Origin: JAAYZX01 sp040770645
GTDB lineage: Bacteria > Actinomycetota > Thermoleophilia > RBG-16-64-13
Assembly: GCA_040770645.1 (NCBI GenBank)
Contig: JAXGIS010000001.1
Location: 248,001-312,000, forward strand
Reading direction: 5' to 3'
Length of the DNA stretch: 64,000 nucleotides
Shown here: positions 9,094-19,173 of the stretch, one piece after another
Layout: every line of letters starts with the position of its first letter
How positions within the stretch are numbered: position 1 is the stretch's first letter
The notes under the pieces: generated by a model
The model's input: the letters and a program-made list of their open reading frames with translations, nothing else
Told to the model about the DNA's origin: nothing
The model's database searches: none
Program-made: the position numbers and the translations under genes

Positions 9094-9494
9094 ATGGCGG
9101 ACTCCAGCGGCAACATGAAGATCATAGCGATCGTGTGCAACTGGTGTAGCTACGCGGGTGCCGACGGCGCGGCTCGGCCCGTCTCAAGCAACCGTACGAT
9201 TTTCGTGTGGTACGAGTGCCCTGCACGGGTAGAATCGATCCTCTTCTTGCGTTGAAGGCTTTCGAAAAGGGTGCCGACGGCGTACTCATCAGCGGATGCC
9301 ATCCCGGTGATTGCCACTACTCCGAGGGCAATTACTACGCACGGCGCAAGTTTGAGCTGTTGAGGCGCATGCTGCCGCACCTGGGTATAGAACCCGAGCG
9401 CTACACCTACACCTGGGTGTCCGCCTCCGAAGCGGCGCGCTGGCAGCAAGTCATCACCAACTTCGTGAATCGAGGTCACCGCCCTCGGCCCTAG
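9094..9494 (+). CDS. flxD: MvhD/FlxD-like [2Fe-2S] electron-transfer subunit, one frameshift
   Basis: Small protein of about 133 residues that links an electron input module to HdrA. The N-terminus (IVCNWCSYAGADGAAR) is in one frame and the rest (RVPCTGRIDPLLALKAFEKG, SGCHPGDCHYSEGNYYARRK) in another. The break lies between about 9172 and 9190. All conserved cysteines of the family (CNWC, PCTGR, GCHPGDCHY) are kept, so a sequence error is more likely than loss of function. It sits between hdrA and two further iron-sulfur genes, matching FlxD in the flxABCD-hdrABC arrangement known from sulfate reducers. Confidence 0.82.
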
Positions 9495-9509
9495 GAAGGG
9501 GAGGGCGTT

Positions 9510-10505
9510 GTGAGTGGGGATGGTGCTGTAGTGGCGAAGGGTAACACGCGCGAGGAGCGCATACGGGAGCTGGCACGGCAAGCTCTGGCTGATGGCAAGG
9601 TCGATTACTTCATCGGCTGGAAGAGGGGCCACAACCCGTCCGAGATCATCCCCGCCTTCGTCAGGCGTCCGGAGGAAGCTGATCATCTGGTTTGGAACCC
9701 GCTTGCTCACCATAACCTGACTGCGTTTCTCAAACGCGGGATGCCGGACCCGGCCGACGCACGTATCGGTGTCTGTGTGAAAGGCTGTGACAGCCGCACG
9801 TTGGTGGCGCTGCTACAGGAAGCCCTCGTGGACAAGGAACGTCTGTTCGTGGTGGGGGTGCCGTGCGACGGTATCGTCGATCGGCGTCGGTTGGAGAAGG
9901 AGTTCACCGATGAGATCGTGGACATCGTGTTTGCCGGCGATGTAATTACGGTGACCACACGCGGCGGAGAGAAGCGCGATTTTGCCTTGGCCGACTTTCT
10001 GCTGGAGCAGTGCGGTGCCTGCGATTATCCCAACCCGCGCTACTTTGACGAATTGGCCGGTGAGTTGTTGCCTGAACCCGAAGGCCCGCCGCGTTTCCCG
10101 GGTCTGGAGGAGTATGAGGCGCTCAGCCCTGCGGAGAAGGATCAAGTTCTGGCTGAGGCTTTTGCCACCTGCATTCGCTGCTTCGCGTGCATCCACGCGT
10201 GCCCCGTGTGCTACTGCTGGGACCAATGCGTCAACCGTGCGCGGAGGCCGAACCTGGTGGGTCAGAGGGTGGCTCCCAAGGAGAATCTGATGTTCCAGAT
10301 GGTGCACATGTTCCACGTGGCTGGGCGCTGCCCGTCGTGTGGCGCGTGCGATCGGTCGTGCCCCGTGGAGATCCCCTTGTACCTGCTCCACCGCAAGATG
10401 AACAAAGAACTGTTCGAGATGTTGGGCTTCCAGGCCGGCATGGAACTCACGGACAAACCGGTCTTCCAGACGTTCAATATCGACGACGCGCTAGGCGAGC
10501 AATGA
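9510..10505 (+). CDS. flxC: FlxC-like iron-sulfur protein with FrhB-type region
   Basis: Protein of 331 residues. The N-terminal half resembles the beta subunit of F420-reducing enzymes (GVCVKGCDSRTLVALLQEAL, VGVPCDGIVD). The C-terminal half carries a ferredoxin pair (CIRCFACIHACPVCYCWDQC and CPSCGACDRSCPVEIP). The start is GTG with GGGGAGGG about six bases upstream. In Flx-Hdr loci such proteins relay electrons between the NAD(P)H-oxidising flavoprotein and Hdr. The FlxC/FlxB labels are assigned by similarity and order and could be swapped. Confidence 0.75.
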   Translation: MSGDGAVVAKGNTREERIRELARQALADGKVDYFIGWKRGHNPSEIIPAFVRRPEEADHLVWNPLAHHNLTAFLKRGMPDPADARIGVCVKGCDSRTLVALLQEALVDKERLFVVGVPCDGIVDRRRLEKEFTDEIVDIVFAGDVITVTTRGGEKRDFALADFLLEQCGACDYPNPRYFDELAGELLPEPEGPPRFPGLEEYEALSPAEKDQVLAEAFATCIRCFACIHACPVCYCWDQCVNRARRPNLVGQRVAPKENLMFQMVHMFHVAGRCPSCGACDRSCPVEIPLYLLHRKMNKELFEMLGFQAGMELTDKPVFQTFNIDDALGEQ

Positions 10506-10518
10506 GGAGGAGGCCGGC

Positions 10519-11717
10519 ATGAAGTTCCTCGCCCGCGACCAGCTCCCTTCGCTGTTGGCGCATCTCGCCTCCAGCGCCACGGTGTGGGCCCCGGTGAAGC
10601 TGGCTAGTGGCCTGGTGCAGTTCGAGCCTTGGGAACCCGGCGTGGAAGTAGAGCTGGATACTCTGCTCGCGAAGCAGTCACCCAAGGAGGTGGTGTTCCC
10701 CCAAACCGAGACCTACCTCGGCTATCGCTACCTGATGGTTTGCTCGGCCGTGCGGCCGGAAGCCATTGAAGAAGCGCGAGAGGAGTTCCGCCTGAGCGAG
10801 GACGTGGAAGGCGCTGAGATTGTGGCAGTGGCTCCACCCGTATCACGCGAGATGTTGGTGGTGGCGGACGTGGGTGGCGGCATTGGCGGGGAGGGGGGCA
10901 TGGGTTCGCTCGCGGGAGTCCAAGCACCGGCCCAAGTGGTGTTTGGGCTGCGCCCATGCGATGCACGCGGGTTTGCGCAAATGGACAGCGTCTTCGCCGG
11001 CGCCGGGGGTTTCTATTTCGATCCCTACTACAACGCCCGCAGGGAGAACACGGTGTTGGTGGCCGTGACCTGCCGCCGGCCCCGCACCACCTGCTTCTGC
11101 CGTGCCTTGGGAGGAGGCCCCGCCGGCACTGAGGGTGTGGACGTATTGCTGACAGAAGTGGACGGCGGTTTCGCGGCTGAGGCCTTCACACCCAAGGGTG
11201 AGCAGTTGCTCAGCGCCGACTCCTTCGTGGAGGGACAGAGCGATCTCCCGGAAACGGCGGCAGCGGCCAAGGCGGCAGCGGAATCGTTGGTGGACGTGCT
11301 CTTCCAACTCGAAGGGCTGCGGGAGGCGCTGCGTTCAGGGTTCGAGAGCCCACGCTGGCGGAGCTCTCCATGCGTTGCATCTCTTGTGGCACCTGCACCT
11401 ACGTCTGCCCCAGTTGCTACTGCTTCAACATTAACGACGAGATCGTGGAGGGCACAGGCGAGCGCTTCCGGTGCTGGGACAACTGCTTCAATCCCATGTA
11501 CACGCTGGAGACTTCTGGTCACAATCCGCGGGAGGCCAAATACACGCGCTTTCGGAATCGGTTCAACCACAAGTTCTGGTACTACCCCGAGAAATACCAC
11601 AGCCTGCTCTGCTCGGGCTGTGGGCGCTGCATCATGCACTGCCCCACGCGTATCGATATCCGAGAGGTACTGCGAACGATGGCGGCCGACGGCAATGAGG
11701 CGGAGGAAGGACGATGA
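10519..11717 (+). CDS. flxB: FlxB-like 4Fe-4S dicluster protein, one frameshift
   Basis: Protein of about 399 residues related to anaerobic sulfite reductase subunit A and hydrogenase-linked iron-sulfur subunits. The first 280 residues read in one frame (FGLRPCDARGFAQMDSVFAG, RRPRTTCFCRALGGGP). At about 11,340-11,355 a base appears to be missing, and the sequence resumes one frame over with MRCISCGTCTYVCPSCYCF and CSGCGRCIMHCPTRIDI. Both ferredoxin motifs are perfect, so a sequence error is likely. A strong GAGGAGGAGG site precedes the ATG. It overlaps the next flavoprotein gene by four bases. Confidence 0.8.
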
Positions 11718-12646
11718 GCGGGGCGCATGTGAACGGACAGACTTCGGGTCCAGAACTGCGGCGTCTCACCTTCGCAGACGTTGAGCTGGGGGCGGCGATC
11801 GCCAGAGCAGGCACGCGCGCCGGCAACCCGTATCTGCCCGAAATCGCCAGCGTGGTGGAGATAGTCCAAGAGACGCCCAACATAAAGTCCTTCCGGGTTC
11901 GTTTTGATGATGAGGCGGTGCAGGCGGGTTTCTCGTTCAAACCCGGTCAGGTGGGGCAACTCGGGGTGTTGGGCATAGGGGAAGCCACGTTCGCCATCAA
12001 CTCCAGCCCCTCTGAGAAAGGGTATCTCCAGTTCTCGGTGATGCAGGCAGGCGAAGTGACGGTAGGTTTGCATTGTCTCTCCCAGGGAGACAAGGTGGGG
12101 ATTCGAGCGCCCATGGGTCGGGGTTTTCCTGTGGAGGACTGGAAAGGAAAGAACCTTCTCTACATCATGGGCGGTATAGGCTCAGCGGCTCTGCGTGCCA
12201 CTATCCTGCACACGCTGGAACATAGATCGGATTACGGGGATATCACTATCCTCTACGGTGCCCGCACGCCGGTGGACCTCACCTTCCAATACGATATCGC
12301 CGACTGGGAAGCGCGATCGGATATCCGTACTGTCATCACAGTGGATGCGCCTTTCCCAGGTTGGGATGGCCGCGTGGGCTTCGTGCCCACGGTTCTGGAA
12401 GAGCTGTCACCGTCACCCGCGAATACCATCGCCAGGACCTGCGGTCCTCCCATAATGATCAAGTTCGTACTCCAGGTGCTGCAGCGGCTTCATTTCGACG
12501 ATGAGCAGGTCTTCACCACGCTCGAGAAGCGCATGAAATGCGGCATCGGCATCTGCGGGCGCTGCAATCTGGGTCCCAAGTACGTCTGCGTTGATGGGCC
12601 CGTCTTCAGTCTGGCGGAGCTACGCGAACTCCCCGACGAGCTGTAG
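11714..12646 (+). CDS. flxA: FlxA-like FAD/NAD(P)-binding oxidoreductase (AsrB/HydG type)
   Basis: Protein of 310 residues of the ferredoxin-NADP reductase superfamily. It has an FAD domain (GQVGQLGVLGIGEATFAIN), an NAD(P)-binding domain (LLYIMGGIGSAALRATI, ARTCGPPIMIKFV) and a C-terminal cysteine motif MKCGIGICGRCNLGPKYVC that binds [2Fe-2S]. It is the probable site of NAD(P)H oxidation in the Flx-Hdr complex, feeding HdrA, which would split electrons between ferredoxin and a disulfide. It is the last gene of the operon; no strong terminator is seen in the 76 bases before the convergent gene. Confidence 0.86.
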   Translation: MSGAHVNGQTSGPELRRLTFADVELGAAIARAGTRAGNPYLPEIASVVEIVQETPNIKSFRVRFDDEAVQAGFSFKPGQVGQLGVLGIGEATFAINSSPSEKGYLQFSVMQAGEVTVGLHCLSQGDKVGIRAPMGRGFPVEDWKGKNLLYIMGGIGSAALRATILHTLEHRSDYGDITILYGARTPVDLTFQYDIADWEARSDIRTVITVDAPFPGWDGRVGFVPTVLEELSPSPANTIARTCGPPIMIKFVLQVLQRLHFDDEQVFTTLEKRMKCGIGICGRCNLGPKYVCVDGPVFSLAELRELPDEL

Positions 12647-12722
12647 TCCCTCGATAAGGGCGGGTCGATTAGGGCAGAGGCCCATCTGCGTCCTGCGGGG
12701 CGCAAATGCCGTCCGGGCGAAG

Positions 12723-13175
12723 TCAGGATCCGTCCGGTCCCTCCACTGCGGCAGAGACGTGGCTGCCCGGCGATTGAGTCAGATGCCTGCAGAGGCGTCG
12801 CGCCACCGGCGGGCCCGAGTAGACATCTACTTGCAGCTCGAGCAACGGTGGTCCGGACTCCAGATTGAGCATGGCTGCCTGCTCCCACAGCCGCTGTCGC
12901 ACACGGTATCCGGCTGAATGGTCGGCATTGCTGAGCAACACGGCGAAGCGGTCATCAGCTACACGCACCACCAGGTCGGTGGCGCGCAGAGAGATCAAGA
13001 ACAGATGCGCCGCTTTGCGGAGCACTGCCGCGTGAGTGGTAGCCCCCGGCGGAGATGAGGAATCAGGCTCTCCCGCAGTACAAACCAGGAGGCATACTTG
13101 AGTGACGCCGGCGGCGCGAAGCCGTCGAATCTCATTGGCGACGTGGTCGATGTTGTACGTGTCACCGACGGCCAT
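12723..13175 (-). CDS. Degenerate GGDEF-domain protein
   Basis: Small protein of 150 residues. The segment RATDLVVRVADDRFAVLLSNAD aligns with the GGDEF half of diguanylate cyclases, but the signature is VADDRF instead of GGDEF, and the usual metal-binding region and DxLTGLxNR start are missing. It is therefore unlikely to make c-di-GMP and may be a sensor remnant or structural domain. The ATG has AGAGGT about seven bases upstream. A 28-codon ORF ending just inside this start could be a leader or a frameshifted N-terminus. Identification rests on pattern recognition only. Confidence 0.5.
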   Translation of the reverse strand: MAVGDTYNIDHVANEIRRLRAAGVTQVCLLVCTAGEPDSSSPPGATTHAAVLRKAAHLFLISLRATDLVVRVADDRFAVLLSNADHSAGYRVRQRLWEQAAMLNLESGPPLLELQVDVYSGPPVARRLCRHLTQSPGSHVSAAVEGPDGS

Positions 13176-13268
13176 GGTTCGCTACCTCTTCGTTAAGCAG
13201 TACACGGACAAGGTTGATATCGGCACAGCACGGGTCGAGCCTTAGCATCCCGCCTGCATAACGTTTGC

Positions 13269-13297
13269 GGCCCGGCCTCCGTTGCGGAGGCCGGGCC
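13269..13297 (-). terminator. Strong hairpin downstream of nuoN
   Basis: A perfect 13-bp inverted repeat (GGCCCGGCCTCCG and its complement) with a three-base loop lies 38 bases after the nuoN stop. There is no U-run, so efficiency is uncertain, but its place at the end of the nuo operon fits a terminator. Confidence 0.55.
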
Positions 13298-13334
13298 GCT
13301 GGCAAAGCCCGTGTGGAGTGTGTTCGCGGCTGGT

Positions 13335-14792
13335 CTAGCCGAAGAAGTTGGTGAAGGCGCGAATGGCGTTGTCCCAGACCCAAGAGGGCAGGAGCCCGAC
13401 GAACAGAACGCCGGCGGCGCTGAGAGCGATGGCGGCAGCCATGGAACCTTGTATAGGTTCTCCAACCTTGAACTCGACCTCCGGCTCCTTGAAGAACATA
13501 TAGACCATCAGGCGCAGATAGTAGTAGGCACTGATGGCGCTGAAGATGACCGCCACTACAGCCAACCACGTGAGGTCGGCACGTACCACGGCCGTGAACA
13601 GATAGAACTTACCGATGAACCCTGCGGTGCCGGGGATGCCCGTGAGGGAGAACAGGAACAACGAAAGCAGTACACCCGCCCACGGTGACCGGCGGCCGAG
13701 ACCCGCGAAGCTCTTGAGTGAGTAGTCGAAGTCACCGGGCACCTGGCTCTTGAGGTAAGTGAGGATTCCAAAAGCGCCCAGGTTCATGACCGTGTACGCA
13801 GCTAGGTACAACATTATGGCTTCGCCGGCGAGTGAGCTGAGGCCTCGGCCCATGGCGGCGAGGCCGGCCACGAGGTAGCCAACGTGGGCTATGGACGAGT
13901 AGGCGAGCATGCGCTTCATGTTCGACTGTACGATAGCCATCACACTGCCGACGAACATGGTAAGGACAGACAGAACCACGAACAGCGTGCTCCAGAACTC
14001 ACGTGAAGCCTCGAAGGCCGTTGCGAAGATGATGAGTATGGCCGAGAAAGCAGCCGCCTTGGGACCCACGGAGAAGAAGGCCGCTACCGGGGTGGGCGCA
14101 CCTTGGTACACATCAGGTGTCCACATGTGGAACGGAGCAATGCTCACTTTGAAGCCCAGCCCCGCAACCACCATGGTGGTTGCAAATAGGAGGATGGTGA
14201 AGTTCCCCGCACCCACCAGGGCAGTATTTATAGCCTGGAAGTTGGTCTGTCCGGTGAGGCCGTATACGAGGCTGATACCGAACAAGGTGAAGGCGGAGGC
14301 GAATACGCCGGTGATGAAATACTTGAGCGATGCCTCATTGGACTTGATGCGGTAGCGGTAGAAGCCGGCCAAGAGGTAGCTGCTGATGGCCATGAGTTCC
14401 AGCGCCACATAGAAAGCGACGAAATCCCGAGCGGCCGCCAGCAGGTTCATCCCCACCAAGGCGAAGAGTACCAGCGCGTAGTACTCGCCCAAATGGCGTT
14501 CTCCGACCTCTAGGTATCGGGGTGACATGAGGATGGTTATGAACGCCGCCAACGCGAACAGCACCTTGAAGAATACGGCATAGGTGTTGAGCACTACCAT
14601 GCCGGAGAACGCGGAGCGCTGCTCGCCACCGAGGGCAATGGCCACGACGGCGGAAGCCAACACCCCGACCAAGGCCAAGGCGATGACCGCCGTCTTGTCT
14701 GTTTTGAGGAACGGCTCCACCAGCAGGACGAGCAGAGCCGTCGCCGCGATGATGATCTCGGGGAGGATGGTGGTGAGGTCGGGCGCTTCCAT
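13335..14792 (-). CDS. nuoN: NADH-quinone oxidoreductase subunit N
   Basis: Antiporter-like membrane subunit of complex I, 485 residues and intact, with about 14 hydrophobic helices. Family hallmarks include the discontinuous-helix region FHMWTPDVYQGAPTPVAAFF and the Lys-bearing SNMKRMLAYSSIAHVGYL segment. It takes part in proton translocation. It is the last gene of the operon, and its ATG abuts the nuoM stop. Confidence 0.95.
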   Translation of the reverse strand: MEAPDLTTILPEIIIAATALLVLLVEPFLKTDKTAVIALALVGVLASAVVAIALGGEQRSAFSGMVVLNTYAVFFKVLFALAAFITILMSPRYLEVGERHLGEYYALVLFALVGMNLLAAARDFVAFYVALELMAISSYLLAGFYRYRIKSNEASLKYFITGVFASAFTLFGISLVYGLTGQTNFQAINTALVGAGNFTILLFATTMVVAGLGFKVSIAPFHMWTPDVYQGAPTPVAAFFSVGPKAAAFSAILIIFATAFEASREFWSTLFVVLSVLTMFVGSVMAIVQSNMKRMLAYSSIAHVGYLVAGLAAMGRGLSSLAGEAIMLYLAAYTVMNLGAFGILTYLKSQVPGDFDYSLKSFAGLGRRSPWAGVLLSLFLFSLTGIPGTAGFIGKFYLFTAVVRADLTWLAVVAVIFSAISAYYYLRLMVYMFFKEPEVEFKVGEPIQGSMAAAIALSAAGVLFVGLLPSWVWDNAIRAFTNFFG

Positions 14793-16295
14793 CTAGATTC
14801 CTCCTCCGAAGATCGAGCTCGCCAACTTGAGCAGGCTCCCTCCGTACTGGGCCATGTAAGGCTCGACCTGGGCCACGATGCTCTGGGCAGGTGCGGAGAT
14901 CATGTCGAGCAGCGGTGCCGGGTAAACGCCGATGAAAAGCGCCAGGCCCGCCAGCGGAACCAGTGTGAGTATCTCCCGCGCATTGAGGTCTTTGACCTTG
15001 AGCCACTTCTTGTTCTTGAGTTCCTGGAACATCGTACGCTGGTACATCCACAGCAGATAGGCAGCGCCCAAGATGATGCCGATGGAGGCGAGCACCGCAA
15101 ACACCTTGGCATACTGGAAGACGCCTATCAGGACGAGGAACTCGCCCACAAAGCCGTTGAGGCCCGGAAGTCCGAGGCTGCCGAGTACGAACAGACTAAA
15201 GAAGGCGGCAGCCACCGGCATGGGTTGCGCTACACCCCCGTAGTCCTTGATGAGGCGCGTGTGGCTGCGTTCATAGAAGAAGCCCACCATTTGGAACAGG
15301 GCACCCGTGAGAATACCGTGGTTGATCATCTGGAGCACCGAGCCCTGAATACCCTGAAGGTTGAAAGCGAACAGGCCGGCGGTCACGAAGCCCATGTGAC
15401 TCACGGAGGAGTAGGCCACCAGCTTCTTCATGTCCGGCTGAATGAGCGACATGGCCGCACCGTAGATGATGCCGATGACCGAGAGGATCATGACCCAAGG
15501 CACCGCTTTCACCGAAACCTCCGGGAAGAACCCAACGCAGAAACGGATCATCCCGTACACGCCCATTTTCAGAAGGATGCCGGCCAGGATGACCGAACCT
15601 GCAGTGGGGGCCTCCACGTGTGCGTCTGGGAGCCAGGTATGTACCGGGAACATCGGTACCTTGATGGCGAAGGCTATGAAGAACCCCACGAATGCGAGCA
15701 CCTGCACGTGATAGGGGAAGCCTGCCTGTTGCAGTGACAGGATGTCAAACGTGGTGATGCCGGCGTTCTTGCTGTGCCACCAGACGACACCGATGATGGC
15801 GACCAGCATGAGGACGGATCCCACGAAAGTGAACAAGAAGAACTTGAGCGCAGCGTAGATGCGGCGTTCTCCGCCCCATATTCCGATCAGGAAGTACATG
15901 GGGATGAGCTGCACTTCCCAGAAGACGTAGAACACGAAGAGGTCCATGGCCGCAAACACACCGATCATGCCTGTCTCCAACAGCAGGAGGCTGATGAAGA
16001 AGGCGAGCTGCCTGTCTTTGACGTAGTTCCAGGACCCGAGGATGGCAATGACGGACAGGAAGGACGTCAGAAGGATCAGGAGCATGGAGATACCATCCAC
16101 TCCAAGGTGGTAGTTGATGCCCATGCTGGGGATCCACAGGTAGTTTTCGACGAACTGGAAGTCCGCCGTGCCGGTCTTGAACTGGGTGAGCATGTAAAGG
16201 GACAAGGCAAAGGTGATCAGTGCCGTCACCAGCGCCGTGGCCTTGTACGCGTTCTCCCGCTTCCTCATGAACAGAAGCATGATCAGGGCTCCCAC
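14793..16295 (-). CDS. nuoM: NADH-quinone oxidoreductase subunit M (N-terminus disturbed)
   Basis: Antiporter-like subunit of at least 500 residues. It carries the catalytic-core FWEVQLIPMYFLIGIWGG segment, FPVHTWLPDAHVEAPTAGSV and DMKKLVAYSSVSHMGFV. The open frame starts at GTG 16295, but conserved N-terminal sequence (STVLTFLPAVG) continues upstream until a TAG at 16340. The natural start is probably an ATG mis-called as ATA near 16340, preceded by GGAG, with one extra G in the GGGG run near 16327. The body of the protein is intact. Confidence 0.92.
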   Translation of the reverse strand: MGALIMLLFMRKRENAYKATALVTALITFALSLYMLTQFKTGTADFQFVENYLWIPSMGINYHLGVDGISMLLILLTSFLSVIAILGSWNYVKDRQLAFFISLLLLETGMIGVFAAMDLFVFYVFWEVQLIPMYFLIGIWGGERRIYAALKFFLFTFVGSVLMLVAIIGVVWWHSKNAGITTFDILSLQQAGFPYHVQVLAFVGFFIAFAIKVPMFPVHTWLPDAHVEAPTAGSVILAGILLKMGVYGMIRFCVGFFPEVSVKAVPWVMILSVIGIIYGAAMSLIQPDMKKLVAYSSVSHMGFVTAGLFAFNLQGIQGSVLQMINHGILTGALFQMVGFFYERSHTRLIKDYGGVAQPMPVAAAFFSLFVLGSLGLPGLNGFVGEFLVLIGVFQYAKVFAVLASIGIILGAAYLLWMYQRTMFQELKNKKWLKVKDLNAREILTLVPLAGLALFIGVYPAPLLDMISAPAQSIVAQVEPYMAQYGGSLLKLASSIFGGGI

Positions 16296-16369
16296 CGCCG
16301 GCAGGAAGGTGAGAACGGTCGAGTACCCCTGGAAAACCTATTTGCTCCAGCGAAACCGGTCCTCTCTCA

Positions 16370-18260
16370 CTACCTCCTACGGGGCGCCCTAGGGCGATCA
16401 CCGCAACGATTACGAAGACCGCCGAGTTTCATGACCAGTACGTAGTTCTCGGCTCGGCCGGTGTGGAAAGGCCGAATCATCTGCGCGAAGAACACCCAGA
16501 TCTTTCCACGGCCAAGTTGACCAGGCCGTCAATCAGCTGGTCAAACCAACCCCGATATACCCAGCGAGATCGCTCGACCACCAGTCGTATGATCGTGGCG
16601 TTGTAGATCTCGTCGATGTACCACTTGTTGAACACGGCGCGGTGAGCTTTCCCCAGCTTTGGCGGCCGCTTTCTGAGGTAGATCCTCGGGCCGCTTTACG
16701 TAGAAGAGGTACGCCAGAGCAATGCCCGAAAACCACCCAGAACCGAGACCACCATCAATACTACGTCCAGGGCTCCAAAACCGTGGTGCTCCACACCCGG
16801 TATGTGGTTGGCGGCTCCGAATACCGGCTCCATGAACCTGTGCAGTAGGCCGTCTTCGGGTGGCAGCCCAAGAAGCGAGCCGGCCCCCACGGATAGCACC
16901 GCGAGGATGCTGAGGGGATGATCATGGACTTGGGGCTTTCATGAATGTGCTTGGATACCTCTGGATCCGTGCGGTCGTTGCCCCAGAAAGTCGCCAACAC
17001 CAAGCGGAAGGTGTAAAAGGCGGTGATGAAGGCCGCGATAAGACCCACAGCCCATATCCCGTAGCCTCCGCCCTTGAACTGCATGCCCAGGATCTCGTCT
17101 TTGGACCAGAATCCGGCAAACGGGAATATGCCGGATAGGGCCAGGGCCCCCATGAGAATGTCCAATAGGTAGCTTTGATCTTGCCCGCCCAGGTGCGCCC
17201 ATGCGCGCATGTCTTGCTCGCCGCCCAGAGCGTGGATGACCGAGCCGGAGCCCAGGAAGAGCAGGGCCTTGAAGAAGGCGTGCGTGGCCAAGTGAAAGAT
17301 GGCGGCCACCCAGGCTCCCACGCCCAGGGGCCATGAACATGTAGCCGAGCTGCGAGACCGTGGAATTTGGCCAACACCCGTTTGATGTCATTCTGCGCGA
17401 TACCGATGGTTGCGGCGAATATGGCGGTGAACGTGCCTACGATACCCACCACGATCATGGCTTCCGGGGCGCTCGCAAAGATGACAGCGCTACGGGCCAC
17501 CGTAGACGCCCGCCGTCACCATGGTGGCGGCGTGGATGAGGGCGCTGACCGGAGTGGGGCCTTCCATGGCATCAGGGAGCCAGACGTGCAGCGGGAACTG
17601 CGCCGACTTGCCCATGGCGCCGCGAACAGGAGCAGCGAGATGGCTATCAACACACCTTTGCCGACCGCGCCGCCCTGCACCAACTGCAACACGCCGCCGT
17701 ACGTCAGTTGGCCGATGGTGAGCCAAATGAGCATAACGCCCAACCCAAAGCCAATCCCCCACGCGGTTGGTGAAGGTATGCTTGCGGCGGCGGCCTGGTG
17801 GTTTGTGGAAGTAGAACCCAATCAGGTAGTAGGAGCAGAGGCCGACCGCTTCCCACCCCAGGTACAGCAGGAGATAGTTGTCGGCCAAGACCAGCATGAA
17901 CATGCTGAACGCAAACAGGGCCATATAGGCGAAGAACCGATAGTAGCCGGTGTCGCCGTGCATGTAGCCTTTGGAGTAGATGAAGATCAGGCCCTCCTGA
18001 GACCACCACGCACATCACGGCCGAGAGCTGGTCGAGATGTAGACCAGCGGCACCTGGAAGTTACCGACGTTGAACCACTGCCAGAGGTTGATTGCGGGCT
18101 CTTGCTTACCCCAGATCTGCGCCAGAGCCACGCAGGACAGCACGAAACTGCCGGCCATGGCAAAAATGAAATTGATGGGCCGCGTCCTTGATGAACCACT
18201 TGCCGAGCAGCAGAGTGACGATGAATGCGGCAAGCGGGAGGCGGGGATTAACCAGACCAT
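16370..18260 (-). CDS. nuoL: NADH-quinone oxidoreductase subunit L, many frameshifts
   Basis: Nuo antiporter-like subunit of about 630 residues spread over all three minus-strand frames. Recognisable blocks in order are MVWLIPA, LYLGWEAVGLCSYYLIGFYF, FPLHVWLPDAMEGPTPVSAL, TIGIAQNDIKRVLAK, THAFFKALLFLGSGSVIHAL, FAGFWSKDEILG and KWYIDEIYNATIIRLVVERS. The total length matches the family, and core residues (Glu in WEAVG, Lys in FWSKDE) are kept. I count at least six one-base shifts. Conservation across frames argues for poor sequence quality here, not decay. The end coordinate, at a TAG before the nuoM ribosome binding site, is approximate. Confidence 0.8.
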
Positions 18261-18276
18261 GTCTCCATCGCTTAGC

Positions 18277-18581
18277 CTATCCCTTCTCGTGTTGAACAGG
18301 TCGATCATGAGCGTCTGCTTGTTGCGGTACAGGGCGGTCACGATCGCCAGCCCCACAGCCGCCTCGGCAGCCGCCACAGGCATGGTGAACAGCACGAAGT
18401 TCTGGCCGATGAGGTTCTCGTGGAAGCGACGAATCCCACGAGGTTGACGTTCACGGCATTCATCATCAGCTCGATGGAGAACAGGATGATGAAGAGATTC
18501 CGGCGCAACATGACACCGGCCGCGCCGATGATGAAAGGCGCGGAAGAGAGGATGAGGTACCCGCTCAATCGGTATCGTCAT
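18277..18581 (-). CDS. nuoK: NADH-quinone oxidoreductase subunit K, frameshifted
   Basis: Three-helix membrane subunit of about 100 residues. The start MTIPIER and the following LILSSAPFIIGAAGVMLRRN are in different frames (one extra base near 18,558). IELMMNAVNVNLVGFVAS then shifts again to QNFVLFTMPVAAAEAAVGLA. The membrane glutamates (SIELMMN and AAAEAAVGLA) needed for proton transfer are present. Its ATG overlaps the nuoJ stop (ATGA). The stop assignment near 18,277 is approximate because of another likely indel. Confidence 0.82.
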
Positions 18582-19164
18582 GCTTCGAACCTCTGCTCCA
18601 GACCATCGGGTTGCGATTCCTTCGCCCGGCGCCCCACTCGAATGGATACACTGGGACGTTTCTCTTTACGGGCCATGATGATGGCACCGACCATGGCAGC
18701 CACCAGAAGTAGGGACGCAACCTCGAAGGGCAGCAGCATGTTGTCGAACAACGTGACGCCGATCCCCCAGGTATTGCCACCTACGGATTCGAGGACCTCG
18801 GGTGTGATCCACTGCCTGCTCGAGATCGAGTGGCCGTCACCACCACGGCGACGAATTGGGCCAGTGCGAGGGCGAGGATGGCGGCCAGGTACTTCTGCCA
18901 TCGATAGTATTGCTCCAGCTCTGAACTCACGGAGGTTCAGGAACATCACGACGAAAGTGAAAAGCACCAAGATCGCCCCGGCGTACACCAAGATGCGGGC
19001 CACGGCCAGGAAATAGGCTTGGGTCCCGGCATGTAGATTGAGCCACGTTGATGAACGTGAAGATCAGGCTGATCAGCCCGTGAACGATGTTGGTGCGGGT
19101 GATGGTGGCCAGGGCCCCAGCAATCGCAAGGGCTGAACACGATGAAGAGAATCTTCTCTACCAC
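18578..19164 (-). CDS. nuoJ: NADH-quinone oxidoreductase subunit J, frameshifted
   Basis: Membrane subunit of about 190 residues with five predicted helices. GTG 19164 follows GGAGG by four bases and gives VEKILFIVFS. After at least two shifts the conserved core ARILVYAGAILVLFTFVVMF appears, then LPFEVASLLLVAAMVGAIIM near the C-terminus. The same frame-hopping pattern as in nuoL and nuoK suggests read errors. Confidence 0.82.
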
Positions 19165-19173
19165 GGGCCCTCC

